A DNA stretch of 64,000 nt from Arsenicibacter rosenii (GTDB taxonomy: Bacteria; Bacteroidota; Bacteroidia; Cytophagales; Spirosomataceae): assembly GCF_001870735.1 (NCBI RefSeq), contig NZ_MORL01000011.1:94360-158359 (forward strand). The letters are read 5' to 3'. How positions within the stretch are numbered: position 1 is the first letter of the stretch; every line of letters begins with the position of its first letter. Positions 27,982 to 36,144 of the stretch are shown here, piece after piece. The notes beneath the pieces are model-generated. The model did no database searches. It was not told the origin of the DNA and saw only the letters and a program-made list of their open reading frames with translations. A program made the translations under genes and the position numbers.

Positions 27982-29331
27982 ATGAAAACGCAACGCACGT
28001 GGCAATACCTAACTATGGCTACGCTGCTTAGTATCTGGGGTTGTACCTCAACTAAGCAAGTAGCCCAGCGCTCCGGTGAAGTCGACGATCTCTACGCCAG
28101 TTCAGCCAATGCGGTTGTATTTGCCGACAATCGTCAGGAATATACCGAACAGCGAACCGAACGCTCTCTTCAGCCGCAGCGCCAACGCTCCGGATCAACC
28201 CTGAACCCTGACTATACCGACGAAAAAGTAGGCTATAGCCAGAATCAGGACGAGTATTTTACCGAATTAACTACCCGTAAGCTACAGCGCGGCATTTCTG
28301 CCGATCCGGGCTGGAGTAGTGCCGATGATTATAATGCCGGTTTTGTCAATGGCTATAACGCCGGTTCACTGGCGTATAACTCATGGAGCTGGAACCGCTG
28401 GGGGTATAACAACCCGTTCAACAACGGATTCAGTATCGGCCTTGGCATGGGATCAGCATGGGGCTGGAACAACTGGGGCATGAGCCGCTGGGGCTCGGGC
28501 TTCTACGATCCGTTCTGGGGTAGCTACAACTCCATGGCCTATAACCCATGGGGATATGGCAATTACTATGGCTACGATCCGTACTGGGGCTATAACTCGT
28601 GGAACTACGGTTATGGCGGATTTTATGGCGGTGGCTGGGGTCGCCCGGTTATCGTGAATAACAACGTAGTTGTGACCGGTGCCGACCCTTATCGTAACTA
28701 CCGCAACAGCGGACCACGTACCGGATCATCATCAGGCCGTTATAACAGCGATTTCGTAAACAGTGCGCCTTCGTACAACCCGAACGGTGGTCGCGGAGCA
28801 GCTGGTACAAACAGCGGGCGCCCTGCCTACTCAAATTCAAACGGTACGCCTTCCTCGAGCGACGGCTATTATGCCCGTCCTCGTCAGAACAGCCGTGGCA
28901 GTTACTACTACGAAAACGGTGCTTCGACAAGCGGTGGCCGGACAAGCTCGGGCAACAGTGCCTCAGGCTATTCAGCGCCAAGCTACAGCAACTCAGGCAA
29001 CAGCGACTACTATGCCCGTCCTCGTCAGAACAGCCGTGGCAGCAGCTATACACCACCATCGTCTGATTACAGCAATGGCAGCGGTCGTTCGGCAACGTAT
29101 TCGGCCCCATCGTATCAGTCACGCAGCTATCAGGCCCCGGCAACGCAGTCGCGCAGTTATGAGGCACCGTCGTATAATAACCGGAGCTCACAGCCGAGCT
29201 ACTCAGCACCTGCTCAGCAAAGTACGCCTTCGTACAACAGCGGTGGCAGCCGTGGAGGTGGTAGCTACAGCAGTGGTTCATCTGGCGGAGGAAGCAGCTC
29301 AGGTGGCGGCGGTTCACGCGGTCCACGTTAA
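27982..29331 (+). CDS. Gly/Tyr/Ser-rich lipoprotein of unknown function
   Basis: A 449-aa protein with a lipobox (LSIWGC). After an acidic N-terminal segment comes a Trp/Gly/Tyr/Asn-rich tract (residues about 130-220, full of WGYNN, YGYDPYWGYNSW). A Ser/Tyr/Arg-rich tail follows, in which YYARPRQNSRGS occurs twice and QSRSYxAP several times, ending in a Gly/Ser run. This low-complexity composition suggests a surface or matrix-associated structural lipoprotein; no enzymatic motif is visible. Similar proteins are common in Cytophagales, without a known function. Confidence 0.75.
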   Translation: MKTQRTWQYLTMATLLSIWGCTSTKQVAQRSGEVDDLYASSANAVVFADNRQEYTEQRTERSLQPQRQRSGSTLNPDYTDEKVGYSQNQDEYFTELTTRKLQRGISADPGWSSADDYNAGFVNGYNAGSLAYNSWSWNRWGYNNPFNNGFSIGLGMGSAWGWNNWGMSRWGSGFYDPFWGSYNSMAYNPWGYGNYYGYDPYWGYNSWNYGYGGFYGGGWGRPVIVNNNVVVTGADPYRNYRNSGPRTGSSSGRYNSDFVNSAPSYNPNGGRGAAGTNSGRPAYSNSNGTPSSSDGYYARPRQNSRGSYYYENGASTSGGRTSSGNSASGYSAPSYSNSGNSDYYARPRQNSRGSSYTPPSSDYSNGSGRSATYSAPSYQSRSYQAPATQSRSYEAPSYNNRSSQPSYSAPAQQSTPSYNSGGSRGGGSYSSGSSGGGSSSGGGGSRGPR

Positions 29332-29350
29332 TATTAGCTTTTTTGCATAA

Positions 29351-29387
29351 AAAAACCCTGCCGATAATTACTTTCGGCAGGGTTTTT
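29351..29387. terminator. Symmetric Rho-independent terminator
   Basis: A perfect 14-bp stem AAAAACCCTGCCGA / TCGGCAGGGTTTTT with a 9-nt loop. Flanking A and T runs make it able to act in both directions; it follows the lipoprotein gene. Confidence 0.85.
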
Positions 29388-29471
29388 CGTTTATAGTACA
29401 GTACCGATTAAATTAAACGTTCGTACACTAATGATGTCTAAGTGCCAAACTCCACTAGATGAACGATCACT

Positions 29472-31046
29472 ATGAAGAACAGACAACTCATTCTGACAGC
29501 TGCTATGGCCTTAAGCCTGCAGGCAGCTTTTGGCCAGACCGCCGATATTTATGCTGGAGAAGCCTTCCGCTTTTCCGAGATTCCGCAGTATGGTACAGCC
29601 CGCTTCAGAGCGTTGGGAGGCAACCAAGCAGCTTTGGGAGGCGACGCCTCCTCAATTGTCAGCAATCCCGCCGGCCTTGGTTTTTACAATCGCTCAGAGC
29701 TAAGCATCAGTCCGTCGGTTGTGGTCAACAGCGCCACAGGAAACTATATCGGCAGCACGCTGACTGACTCAAAAACGAAGCCGGTTATATCGCAGCTGGG
29801 CCTTGTGCTGGCCGGCGGTGACCGTAATTACAACTCCCGGTGGAAACGTTCGGTTTTTGGCATTACCTATATGCAGACGAACAACTTCAGCAACCGGTTT
29901 AGCTTCAGCGGCCGGAACAACAACACTAACAGCTCATTTGTGCAGGGGTTTGTCAATGATGCCAACAGCTCGGGCTTAACCGGTAGCCAACTCGATGCAG
30001 AATATGATTCACGAACCGGCCAGGCCAACAGCCTGCCGGGAGCCGCTTACCAGCTTTTCCTGATTGATGGTACACCGTTTACCAACAGCCAGGGGCAGGA
30101 AGACAGCCGGGCACCTTACCGCCGCTACGACGCCAACGTTCCCCGCGACCAGCGCAACACTTACGAAGCCAACGGTGCCAGCTCACAGTGGACGGCCGCC
30201 TATGCCGGTAACCTCGACGATAAATTCTACATCGGTGCCAGCATTTCGCTGACACGCCTGCGCTTCAACTCCGATAACGTGTTTACAGAAACAGTTGTTG
30301 GCGGACAGGTATTCAACAGCAATACGCAGCGGGATCAGTTAAGTGTACGCGGCAGCGGCCTGAACGTGGCCCTTGGTATGATCTATAAAGTGGCCCCTAC
30401 TCTGCAAGTCGGCGCCACACTGACGACGCCTACCTGGTCACAGTTTCAGGAAACCTTTAATCAGGGGCTGAGTGTATCGGTTAAAGACCCGAATCTGCCG
30501 ATTGACCGCAACAGTGTTGATGTATTCCCGTCAGATTTCAATTATACCGTTACCAGTCCGCTCCGTGCATCAGGCGGGGCAACGGTATTCCTGGGGCAGG
30601 GGGCAAAATCCATCGGTTTCCTGACTGCCAGCGCCGAATATGTCGGGTATTCGGGTATGCGGGTTGGGACCAACTTTTACAACAGCCAGAGCAATACCGA
30701 CTTCCGGAATGATGTACGCAGCGCTATTCAGCGGACCTATCAGAACGTGATTAATTTCCGTGCAGGAGCTGAAATCCGTGTAGGTATGATGCGCTTCCGT
30801 GCAGGGGCAGCGTATATGCCGGATCCGTATGTAAAGAAGCTTGATAATATCGACCGGACAAAGCTGTTAGTTTCGGGCGGTATTGGGGTGCGTAACGAGC
30901 GTTTCTTCGCTGATATTGCCGGTTCATTCAACGCCGTTAAATCAGCCTTTACGCCTTATACGCTCCCGAACTCCCGCGATTACGCGTCTGCTGAAATCAA
31001 CAACAAGCTGACAACCGTATCCCTGTCGGTGGGAACGTTTTTCTAA
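29472..31046 (+). CDS. FadL/OmpP1-like outer-membrane transport protein
   Basis: A 524-aa protein with a signal peptide (ending AAFGQ). The mature N-terminus (YGTARFRALGGNQAALGGDASSIVSNPAGLGFYNRSELSISPS) is the typical hatch opening of the OmpP1/FadL/TodX family, which takes up hydrophobic compounds across the outer membrane. Beta strands continue to the end, with a terminal aromatic residue (LSVGTFF). It ends in a 27-bp perfect inverted repeat. Substrate unknown. Confidence 0.85.
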   Translation: MKNRQLILTAAMALSLQAAFGQTADIYAGEAFRFSEIPQYGTARFRALGGNQAALGGDASSIVSNPAGLGFYNRSELSISPSVVVNSATGNYIGSTLTDSKTKPVISQLGLVLAGGDRNYNSRWKRSVFGITYMQTNNFSNRFSFSGRNNNTNSSFVQGFVNDANSSGLTGSQLDAEYDSRTGQANSLPGAAYQLFLIDGTPFTNSQGQEDSRAPYRRYDANVPRDQRNTYEANGASSQWTAAYAGNLDDKFYIGASISLTRLRFNSDNVFTETVVGGQVFNSNTQRDQLSVRGSGLNVALGMIYKVAPTLQVGATLTTPTWSQFQETFNQGLSVSVKDPNLPIDRNSVDVFPSDFNYTVTSPLRASGGATVFLGQGAKSIGFLTASAEYVGYSGMRVGTNFYNSQSNTDFRNDVRSAIQRTYQNVINFRAGAEIRVGMMRFRAGAAYMPDPYVKKLDNIDRTKLLVSGGIGVRNERFFADIAGSFNAVKSAFTPYTLPNSRDYASAEINNKLTTVSLSVGTFF

Positions 31047-31063
31047 AGAGTGAAAGAGATAAA

Positions 31064-31130
31064 GAGCGAAAGAGTGAAAGAAAAAAGAGTGATTCGCAAT
31101 CCAACTCTTTTTTCTTTCACTCTTTCGCTC
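31064..31130. repeat. 27-bp perfect inverted repeat, GAGCGAAAGAGTGAAAG type
   Basis: The left arm 31,064-31,090 and right arm 31,104-31,130 are perfectly complementary over 27 bp with a 13-nt loop. Arms consist of GAGCGAAAGAG / GTGAAAG units. It lies between the convergent FadL-like and aroK genes and probably terminates both. A related repeat lies at the other end of aroK. Confidence 0.8.
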
Positions 31131-31135
31131 TATCG

Positions 31136-31642
31136 TTACAGCCACTTCCCTAGTTCCTTCATGAGGACGTCTTCTGAGGTTTCGCCGGTGATGATGATAT
31201 CCGCTTGTTGGTAGAACGGGAGGCGGGCGTTGTATTTCTGACGAAGGCCTTCGAGCAAAGCCGGATCGTCGAATTTATAGAGCGGGCGGTCGTCGGTAGC
31301 GTGGGCCAGCAGACGTTCTGCCAGCGTTTCCGGCTTTACATTCAGAAAGACGGAGACGCCTGTCTGTTTGATGTAGGCCATATTGTCGTTAAAGCAAGGC
31401 ATTCCGCCTCCCGTTGCTACTACCAGACTTTTTCCGGGTTTAACAGTATGCAACGCCCGCGTTTCGGCATCGCGGAAATAAGATTCGCCATCCGTAGCAA
31501 AAATCTCGTTGATGCTGCGATGCTCATCTTTCACAATAATCTTGTCGGTATCAACAAAGCGGTAATGCAGCATGCGGGCCAGGCGCTTCCCCAACGTACT
31601 TTTGCCCGACGAAGGCATGCCAATCAGGTAAATATTTTTCAT
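31136..31642 (-). CDS. aroK: Shikimate kinase
   Basis: 168 aa from the Met at 31,642 (MKNIYLIGMPSSGKSTLGKRLA); a start 15 nt upstream adds five residues that are not conserved-looking. It phosphorylates shikimate at the 3-hydroxyl in aromatic amino-acid synthesis. Visible are Walker A GMPSSGKST, the shikimate-binding DTD (residues about 31-33), VVATGGGMPC and the LID RPLYKF. It is flanked on both sides by long purine-rich inverted repeats. Confidence 0.95.
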   Translation of the reverse strand: MKNIYLIGMPSSGKSTLGKRLARMLHYRFVDTDKIIVKDEHRSINEIFATDGESYFRDAETRALHTVKPGKSLVVATGGGMPCFNDNMAYIKQTGVSVFLNVKPETLAERLLAHATDDRPLYKFDDPALLEGLRQKYNARLPFYQQADIIITGETSEDVLMKELGKWL

Positions 31643-31650
31643 ACATAAAG

Positions 31651-31713
31651 AGCGCAAGAGTAAACGAGCAAAAGCGGTGGAGAACCACGCTTTCGCTCGT
31701 TTACTCTTGCGCT
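31651..31713. repeat. 26-bp near-perfect inverted repeat, AGCGCAAGAGTAAACGAGC type
   Basis: The arms 31,651-31,676 and 31,688-31,713 differ at one position out of 26. They share the AGCGxAAGAG style of the inverted repeat after aroK. On the minus strand it follows the DoxX-family stop codon and ends in GCTCTTTATG, so it could terminate that gene. It lies 9 nt upstream of the aroK start codon, within the aroK leader. Confidence 0.75.
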
Positions 31714-31727
31714 TTTTTGCTCTTTGA

Positions 31728-32870
31728 TTAATTCACAAGGCCCTTCACTTCTTCTGCGTCCGGGGTGGTATTCGAATGCCATTTGCCCTTTACGACACCG
31801 TTGCTCAGTAACCAGGTACCCGGATTTGAGCGCATAATGGTTTTCAGTACGGTGGCATCGGCTTTATAATCCGGCACGTCGAGCTGGAACTCGTTTTTGA
31901 ACGCCTTAATTTCTTCATCGCTGGCCGACGTCAGGATATAGGGCGTGATGTTACTGCCTTTAAGGCCTTTTACCAGCGCCCGAATGCCGGGAATACTGCC
32001 GGAATCAAAGCTCTTTACATCTTTCACGATAATGAAGAGCTTATTGCCTTCAAACGTCTGCGGCGTAAAGTCACCTTCTGCATCGCTCCATACACGATAA
32101 TCGGTAATTTTCGGTTTGGCGTTTTCATTCAGCAAGACCATCTCCTTGAACTTGTAGGTTGTATCCGACGGGTATTGCTCAAATTCTTCCGTTTTGCCGT
32201 TTTTCTCCATGATGTACTTGTAGCGCATCGGCTCCGACGGTTTCATCTGATCGGGGATGCTTTTGCCAACGGCGTATGGCAGCATATCCCATGGCGGCAG
32301 GTACTGAATGGCATAGATACCGAGGCCAACCGATGCAATGGTGGCCACGCCCACAATCCAGCCCGTATTCCGCGATTTCATCCGGTTACGGTGTCCGATA
32401 ATAAACAGGATCAGGACCATCAGCACCACATCTTTCGTGAACGATGTCCATGGTTTCAGCTTCAGCGCATCGCCAAAACAACCGCAGTCGGTCACTTTAT
32501 TGAAATAGGCCGAATAAAACGTCAGAAATGTGAAATAAGAAACCAGCAACAGCAGGATCCAGGTCGTTAGTTTCGGGCGGTAGGAGACCAGCAAGGCTAC
32601 GCCTAAAACGACTTCAAGGGCACACATAAACACCGATAAGCCAAGAACAGCCGGTACCAGCCCCATGAAAAAATCGTGCAGAAAGGGCACATCTTCGGCA
32701 AATACCTCAAAATACTCTTCCAGCTTAATCTGGGTCCCGACAGGGTCGTTCAGTTTAATCAGTCCCGAAATGATAAAGACAATGCCAACCAGAAAGCGCG
32801 ATATCTGGGCAATGAGCAACATGCCGGGCGTACCGGTCTTTACTTTAGGCGTAGTTACTTTTGTTTCCAT
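31728..32870 (-). CDS. DoxX/BT_3928-family membrane protein with thioredoxin-like C-terminus
   Basis: A 380-aa protein. The first half is a DoxX/MauE-like four-helix membrane domain (FLVGIVFIISGLIKLNDPVGTQIKLEEYFEVF, VLGLSVFMCALEVVLGVALLV, TDCGCFGDALKLKPWTSF). The second half is a periplasmic-type domain with KLFIIVKDVKSFDSGSIPGI and a closing PGTWLLSNGVVKGKWH, resembling thioredoxin-fold proteins. This is the conserved Bacteroidetes BT_3928 arrangement, usually near DUF1599 and folP as here. A redox or quinone-linked role is likely but unproven. Confidence 0.85.
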   Translation of the reverse strand: METKVTTPKVKTGTPGMLLIAQISRFLVGIVFIISGLIKLNDPVGTQIKLEEYFEVFAEDVPFLHDFFMGLVPAVLGLSVFMCALEVVLGVALLVSYRPKLTTWILLLLVSYFTFLTFYSAYFNKVTDCGCFGDALKLKPWTSFTKDVVLMVLILFIIGHRNRMKSRNTGWIVGVATIASVGLGIYAIQYLPPWDMLPYAVGKSIPDQMKPSEPMRYKYIMEKNGKTEEFEQYPSDTTYKFKEMVLLNENAKPKITDYRVWSDAEGDFTPQTFEGNKLFIIVKDVKSFDSGSIPGIRALVKGLKGSNITPYILTSASDEEIKAFKNEFQLDVPDYKADATVLKTIMRSNPGTWLLSNGVVKGKWHSNTTPDAEEVKGLVN

Positions 32871-32907
32871 GTAGTATGTTCAGAAAATAGAGAGGCGTAC
32901 AGTACGG

Positions 32908-32915
32908 CAAAAATA
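32908..32915 (-). promoter_or_regulatory. Minus-strand -7 box (TATTTTTG)
   Basis: The complement of 32,908-32,915 reads TATTTTTG, a TAnnTTTG match 37 nt upstream of the DoxX-family start. No clear -33 element is visible. Confidence 0.4.
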
Positions 32916-32949
32916 GTGTTTGTTCCTGCCCTTGCTTGTTAATGAGTTG

Positions 32950-33489
32950 TTAAGTCAGTGTCAGTTTAATCAGACAGAAAACGGCGTAATTAATCATATC
33001 CATATAATTTGCATCGACGCCCTCTGAGACCAGCGTTGCTCCCTGATTGTCTTCTATCTGTTTGGTACGGAGCAATTTCATCAGGATGATATCGGTCATC
33101 GAACTTACCCGCATCTCGCGCCAGGCTTCGCCATAATCGTGGTTCTTTGCAAAAAGCAGGTGCATCACCTGGCCTACCTGATGATCATATAGTACTTCCA
33201 GTTCATCGGTTGGCAGTTCCATCCGCGGGTCGTTACGCAGCTGAATCTGAATAAGCGCCATCACACAATAATTGATGATCCCGACAAACTCCGGTTCAAT
33301 GCCCTCCCCGACTTTGCTGATGCCTGTTTCCTGTAACGTCCGGATGCGCTGGGCTTTGATGTAGATCTGGTCAGTGATGGAAGGCAGTCGCAAAATTCGC
33401 CAGGCCGTTCCGTAGTCCTGATTTTTTTTCAGAAATAATTCTTTGCAGCGTTGAATGACCTGACGATATTGGGTTTCTGTTTGAGACAT
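32950..33489 (-). CDS. DUF1599 domain-containing protein
   Basis: A 179-aa protein made of two similar halves: LFLKKNQDYGTAWRILRLPSITDQIYIKAQRIRTLQ and LLFAKNHDYGEAWREMRVSSMTDIILMKLLRTKQI. Each has the NxDYGxAWR signature of DUF1599. The second-half motifs (EGVDANYMDMINYAVFCLI) repeat the first (EGIEPEFVGIINYCVMALI). The fold may relate to all-alpha NTP pyrophosphohydrolases, but the activity is unknown. It is divergent from folP, a frequently conserved neighbour. Confidence 0.88.
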   Translation of the reverse strand: MSQTETQYRQVIQRCKELFLKKNQDYGTAWRILRLPSITDQIYIKAQRIRTLQETGISKVGEGIEPEFVGIINYCVMALIQIQLRNDPRMELPTDELEVLYDHQVGQVMHLLFAKNHDYGEAWREMRVSSMTDIILMKLLRTKQIEDNQGATLVSEGVDANYMDMINYAVFCLIKLTLT

Positions 33490-33511
33490 TAGCTAAGAAT
33501 AATAAGACAGG

Positions 33512-33543
33512 TACGGTTCCTGAACGTATCAGACAGAACCGTA
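33512..33543. promoter_or_regulatory. Inverted repeat between DUF1599 and folP
   Basis: Perfect 8-bp arms TACGGTTC (33,512-33,519) and GAACCGTA (33,536-33,543) lie in the 67-bp divergent promoter region. It could be an operator; no regulator is adjacent. Confidence 0.35.
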
Positions 33544-33556
33544 TTGTTCAAAAAAT

Positions 33557-34435
33557 ATGCCGAAAGTTACGAAAAAAACGCTGAACTGCCGGGGGCGGCT
33601 TGTCAATTTGGCCGACGGCCCTACACCTGACACCAGCATCATGGGTATTCTGAATCTGACACCGGACTCCTTCTATGAGCATAGCCGCATGAAGCCCGAA
33701 AAGGTAGCCGATGCAGCCATACAGATGATTCGCGAGGGCGCCCGTTTCATTGATATCGGAGGCTATTCGACCCGCCCTGGTGCTGCCGACATCAGCCCGG
33801 CCGAAGAAGCCGACCGCGTATTACCGGCCATTGAGGCCATTCTGACAGCCCTGCCGGATGCGCTGATTTCGGTAGACACGTTCCGGGCGTCGGTTGCACG
33901 GCAGGCGGTAGAAGCCGGTGCGGTCATGGTTAATGATGTGGCGGGAGGAACACTCGATCCCGACATGTTTGCAACCGTAACACAGCTTGGTGTTCCGTAC
34001 GTACTCATGCACATGCGTGGTACACCCCAAACCATGCAGTCTTATACAGCCTATCAGGACCTGGTACCGGAGGTGATCGACGAAATCGGGCAACAATACG
34101 CCCGTCTGCAACAATTGGGGCACAAAGATATTATTCTTGACCCCGGCTTCGGGTTTGCCAAAACACCCGCCCAAAACTTTGAACTCCTGGAAAAACTGGA
34201 CGCGTTCCGCGTTTTCGACGCTCCCGTTCTGGTTGGTCTGTCGCGGAAGTCAACAATCTGGCGCACACTGGGCATAACCGCCGCCGAGGCCCTGAACGGT
34301 ACCACGGTGCTGAACACAATAGCCGTACTGAAGCAGGCCGATATCATACGGGTGCATGATGTCCGGGAGGCCGCTGAAGTTATCCTGCTGAAAAAAAATT
34401 TAAAAAAAATTCAGACGGGGTATTGCGTCATATAA
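33557..34435 (+). CDS. folP: Dihydropteroate synthase
   Basis: A 292-aa protein that condenses p-aminobenzoate with dihydropterin pyrophosphate in folate synthesis. Visible motifs are IMGILNLTPDSFYEHSR, FIDIGGYSTRPGA, ISVDTFRASVARQAVEAGAVMVNDVAGG, YVLMHMRGTPQTMQ, DIILDPGFGFAKT, LVGLSRKSTI and the C-terminal IIRVHDVREAAE. All key pterin- and phosphate-binding motifs are intact. Its 3' end contains the promoter of the following tRNA gene. Confidence 0.96.
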   Translation: MPKVTKKTLNCRGRLVNLADGPTPDTSIMGILNLTPDSFYEHSRMKPEKVADAAIQMIREGARFIDIGGYSTRPGAADISPAEEADRVLPAIEAILTALPDALISVDTFRASVARQAVEAGAVMVNDVAGGTLDPDMFATVTQLGVPYVLMHMRGTPQTMQSYTAYQDLVPEVIDEIGQQYARLQQLGHKDIILDPGFGFAKTPAQNFELLEKLDAFRVFDAPVLVGLSRKSTIWRTLGITAAEALNGTTVLNTIAVLKQADIIRVHDVREAAEVILLKKNLKKIQTGYCVI

Positions 34436-34453
34436 AGTCAAATACTAATTTTG
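34423..34453 (+). promoter_or_regulatory. Promoter of tRNA-Lys (TTG-N20-TAATTTTG)
   Basis: TTG at 34,423-34,425 and the -7 box TAATTTTG at 34,446-34,453 are 20 nt apart. The box lies 35 nt upstream of the tRNA. The -33 element is inside the last codons of folP. Confidence 0.6.
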
Positions 34454-34488
34454 CAGTCCCAAATCGATAATACGCCACAGGGAAAAAC

Positions 34489-34561
34489 GATCTGGTAGCT
34501 CAGCTGGTAGAGCAATACACTTTTAATGTATGGGTCCTGGGTTCGAATCCCAGCCGGATCA
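34489..34561 (+). tRNA. tRNA-Lys (anticodon TTT), prophage attachment target
   Basis: A 73-nt cloverleaf: acceptor stem GATCTGG / CCGGATC with discriminator A, D arm GCTCAGCTGGTAGAGC, anticodon stem ATACA / TGTAT with loop CTTTTAA (anticodon TTT, 34,522-34,524), and T arm CTGGG TTCGAAT CCCAG. The integrase gene starts 260 bp downstream on the same strand, so the 3' half of this tRNA is the probable attL core. I found no second copy of the tRNA 3' end in the window; attR would be beyond 64,000. Confidence 0.93.
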
Positions 34562-34602
34562 CAAAGTCTTCAGAAATAAGACAAAAGTTCAAAAATGACC
34601 GA

Positions 34603-34632
34603 GCCACGTAGCAATACGTGGCTTTTTCTTTT
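34603..34632 (+). terminator. Rho-independent terminator of tRNA-Lys
   Basis: A perfect 8-bp stem GCCACGTA / TACGTGGC closed by a GCAA (GNRA) tetraloop and followed by a T-rich run. It lies to the phage side of the presumed att site, so it is probably phage-supplied. Confidence 0.85.
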
Positions 34633-34696
34633 TGTCTCGTACAAAGCGATTTAACGCCATTCAATCCTCATTCTTGTATTCAGCACGTTATGGCTG

Positions 34697-34735
34697 CGGT
34701 TACAATCCCGGTTACAAGAGTGACCTGCGGTTACA
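34697..34735 (+). repeat. Three CGGTTACA direct repeats upstream of the integrase
   Basis: CGGTTACA occurs at 34,697-34,704, 34,709-34,716 and 34,728-34,735; the first two extend to CGGTTACAA. The position between the tRNA att site and the integrase suggests arm-type integrase or excisionase binding sites. Confidence 0.5.
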
Positions 34736-34765
34736 TGGCTTTTCAGAGCCATATATACAATATGA

Positions 34766-34818
34766 TAGTATTAATATACTAAAATTCAACTTCGGTATGA
34801 TGCACTAAACTGCATCAT
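34766..34818 (+). promoter_or_regulatory. Two inverted repeats directly upstream of the integrase start
   Basis: TAGTAT TAAT ATACTA (34,766-34,781) and ATGATGCA CTAAAC TGCATCAT (34,797-34,818) are both perfect. The second ends 3 nt before ATG 34,822, so it could be an operator or an mRNA hairpin controlling translation. Confidence 0.5.
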
Positions 34819-34821
34819 CCT

Positions 34822-36144
34822 ATGTTCAACAACATTCCGCACATGTACGTGCTCTTCTGGTTTCGCAAAAAACCAAGCGAAACAAAATCCGAAAATCCGT
34901 CAGGATTTATTCAGGTACGCATCAGTTATGAGGGCAAGCGTGCCGAACTGGGCTCAACCCATATCGAATGCTTGAGCAGCCAGTGGGACCGCGAAAAACA
35001 GGCAATGGCCGGCAGCTCCGTCTGGGCCAGAGATCAGAATGAAAAGCTGCGGCAGATCCGCAGGAAAATTGACGACGCGTTCCGCCGGCTGGAGCTGGAG
35101 AATGCAGACATCAATGTCGATCTGGTTAAAGAGCGCTGCCTGAACGGTGACGTGGTAGTTCAGATCGTTAAGGTCGAAGTAAACGGGAAGGTCATAGAAA
35201 AGCGCCTGACACGGCGTAAGGTGTATTGCTTTGCAGATCTGCACGGCTTTTACATGGATTATCAGCAGCGGCTTGTCGACCGCAAGAAAATCAAAAGCAG
35301 CACGGTCCGCAGAAAGAAAAATCATCTGGTAAACATTCAGGATTTTCTGGCTACCATCCATAAGGATAAAAGTCCGGCCACCGGCCTGACCGACACTGAT
35401 ATGGAAAACCTGACCGATCACTTCATGCACGAAAAGGAATTTAAGTATTCCTACGTCGAAAAGCACCTGCGCTATGTCGTTGAAGTAATGAGCTGGTCAG
35501 CCTCAAAAGGCCTGATCCGGTTCAATCCGCTGGAGAAGTTCCGCATCAGCCGTGGCTGTGATGTTCCGGACACAACTCACCTGTCGATTGAGGAACTGAA
35601 ACGGCTGATCGATTTTGACTTCAACACGCTGGCCCGGCAGAAAAAGCTGACGCAGAAAAAGGCTGATGCACTCGCCCGGGAGCGGGATGCCTTTGTCTTC
35701 AACTGCTTTACGGGTATGCACCATGTTGACTACCGGGCCAAGAAGTTCACCATCGAGGAGAAAACCGGCGAGTACTGGCTTAACGGTGCCAGAGAAAAAA
35801 CCGGCGGCGGCTTTACAATCAAACTGCTTGAGCCTGCGGTGGCCATCTTCAAAAAGTATGGTTCTGAACTGGCTGAGCTACCGGCTATTGCTAACGGGGG
35901 ACGTAACGACTACCTGCATTTGATTGCTGCGCACTGTAAACTATCCATTGATCTGACTACCAAAATTGCACGGAAGACGTTTGCGGATATGGCCTTGAAC
36001 GAGCTGATGCTCGATGCCAACGACGTGGCCGCGCTGCTGGGCCTGAACTCCACCCGGCAGCTGCGCCACTATGCACGGCCGCGCCGGAGCCGGCTGCGGC
36101 AGCTGCTCTCCTCGTGGGATCAGATCACGTCAAAGCTGGCGTAA
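34822..36144 (+). CDS. int: Tyrosine-recombinase-family phage integrase with unusual catalytic residues
   Basis: A 440-aa protein laid out like Bacteroidetes phage integrases: an arm-binding N-terminal domain (SGFIQVRISYEGKRAELGSTHIECLSSQWDR), a SAM-like core-binding domain (about 140-240) and a C-terminal catalytic domain. The catalytic boxes differ from consensus. CFTGMHHVD stands where TGLRxxD is usual, KIARKTF where HxxRHTF is usual, and LLGLNSTRQLRHYA where LGHxxxxxTxxYA is usual. The box II Arg, a Lys in REKTGGG and the final Tyr in HYA are kept. It may be an active divergent lineage or inactivated. It lies next to tRNA-Lys. Confidence 0.82.
   Translation: MFNNIPHMYVLFWFRKKPSETKSENPSGFIQVRISYEGKRAELGSTHIECLSSQWDREKQAMAGSSVWARDQNEKLRQIRRKIDDAFRRLELENADINVDLVKERCLNGDVVVQIVKVEVNGKVIEKRLTRRKVYCFADLHGFYMDYQQRLVDRKKIKSSTVRRKKNHLVNIQDFLATIHKDKSPATGLTDTDMENLTDHFMHEKEFKYSYVEKHLRYVVEVMSWSASKGLIRFNPLEKFRISRGCDVPDTTHLSIEELKRLIDFDFNTLARQKKLTQKKADALARERDAFVFNCFTGMHHVDYRAKKFTIEEKTGEYWLNGAREKTGGGFTIKLLEPAVAIFKKYGSELAELPAIANGGRNDYLHLIAAHCKLSIDLTTKIARKTFADMALNELMLDANDVAALLGLNSTRQLRHYARPRRSRLRQLLSSWDQITSKLA

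Noticed and set aside
28649..29326. Long Cys/Ser/His-rich frame antisense to the lipoprotein gene
   Set aside because: It is a shadow of the low-complexity Gly/Ser/Tyr coding sequence on the other strand.
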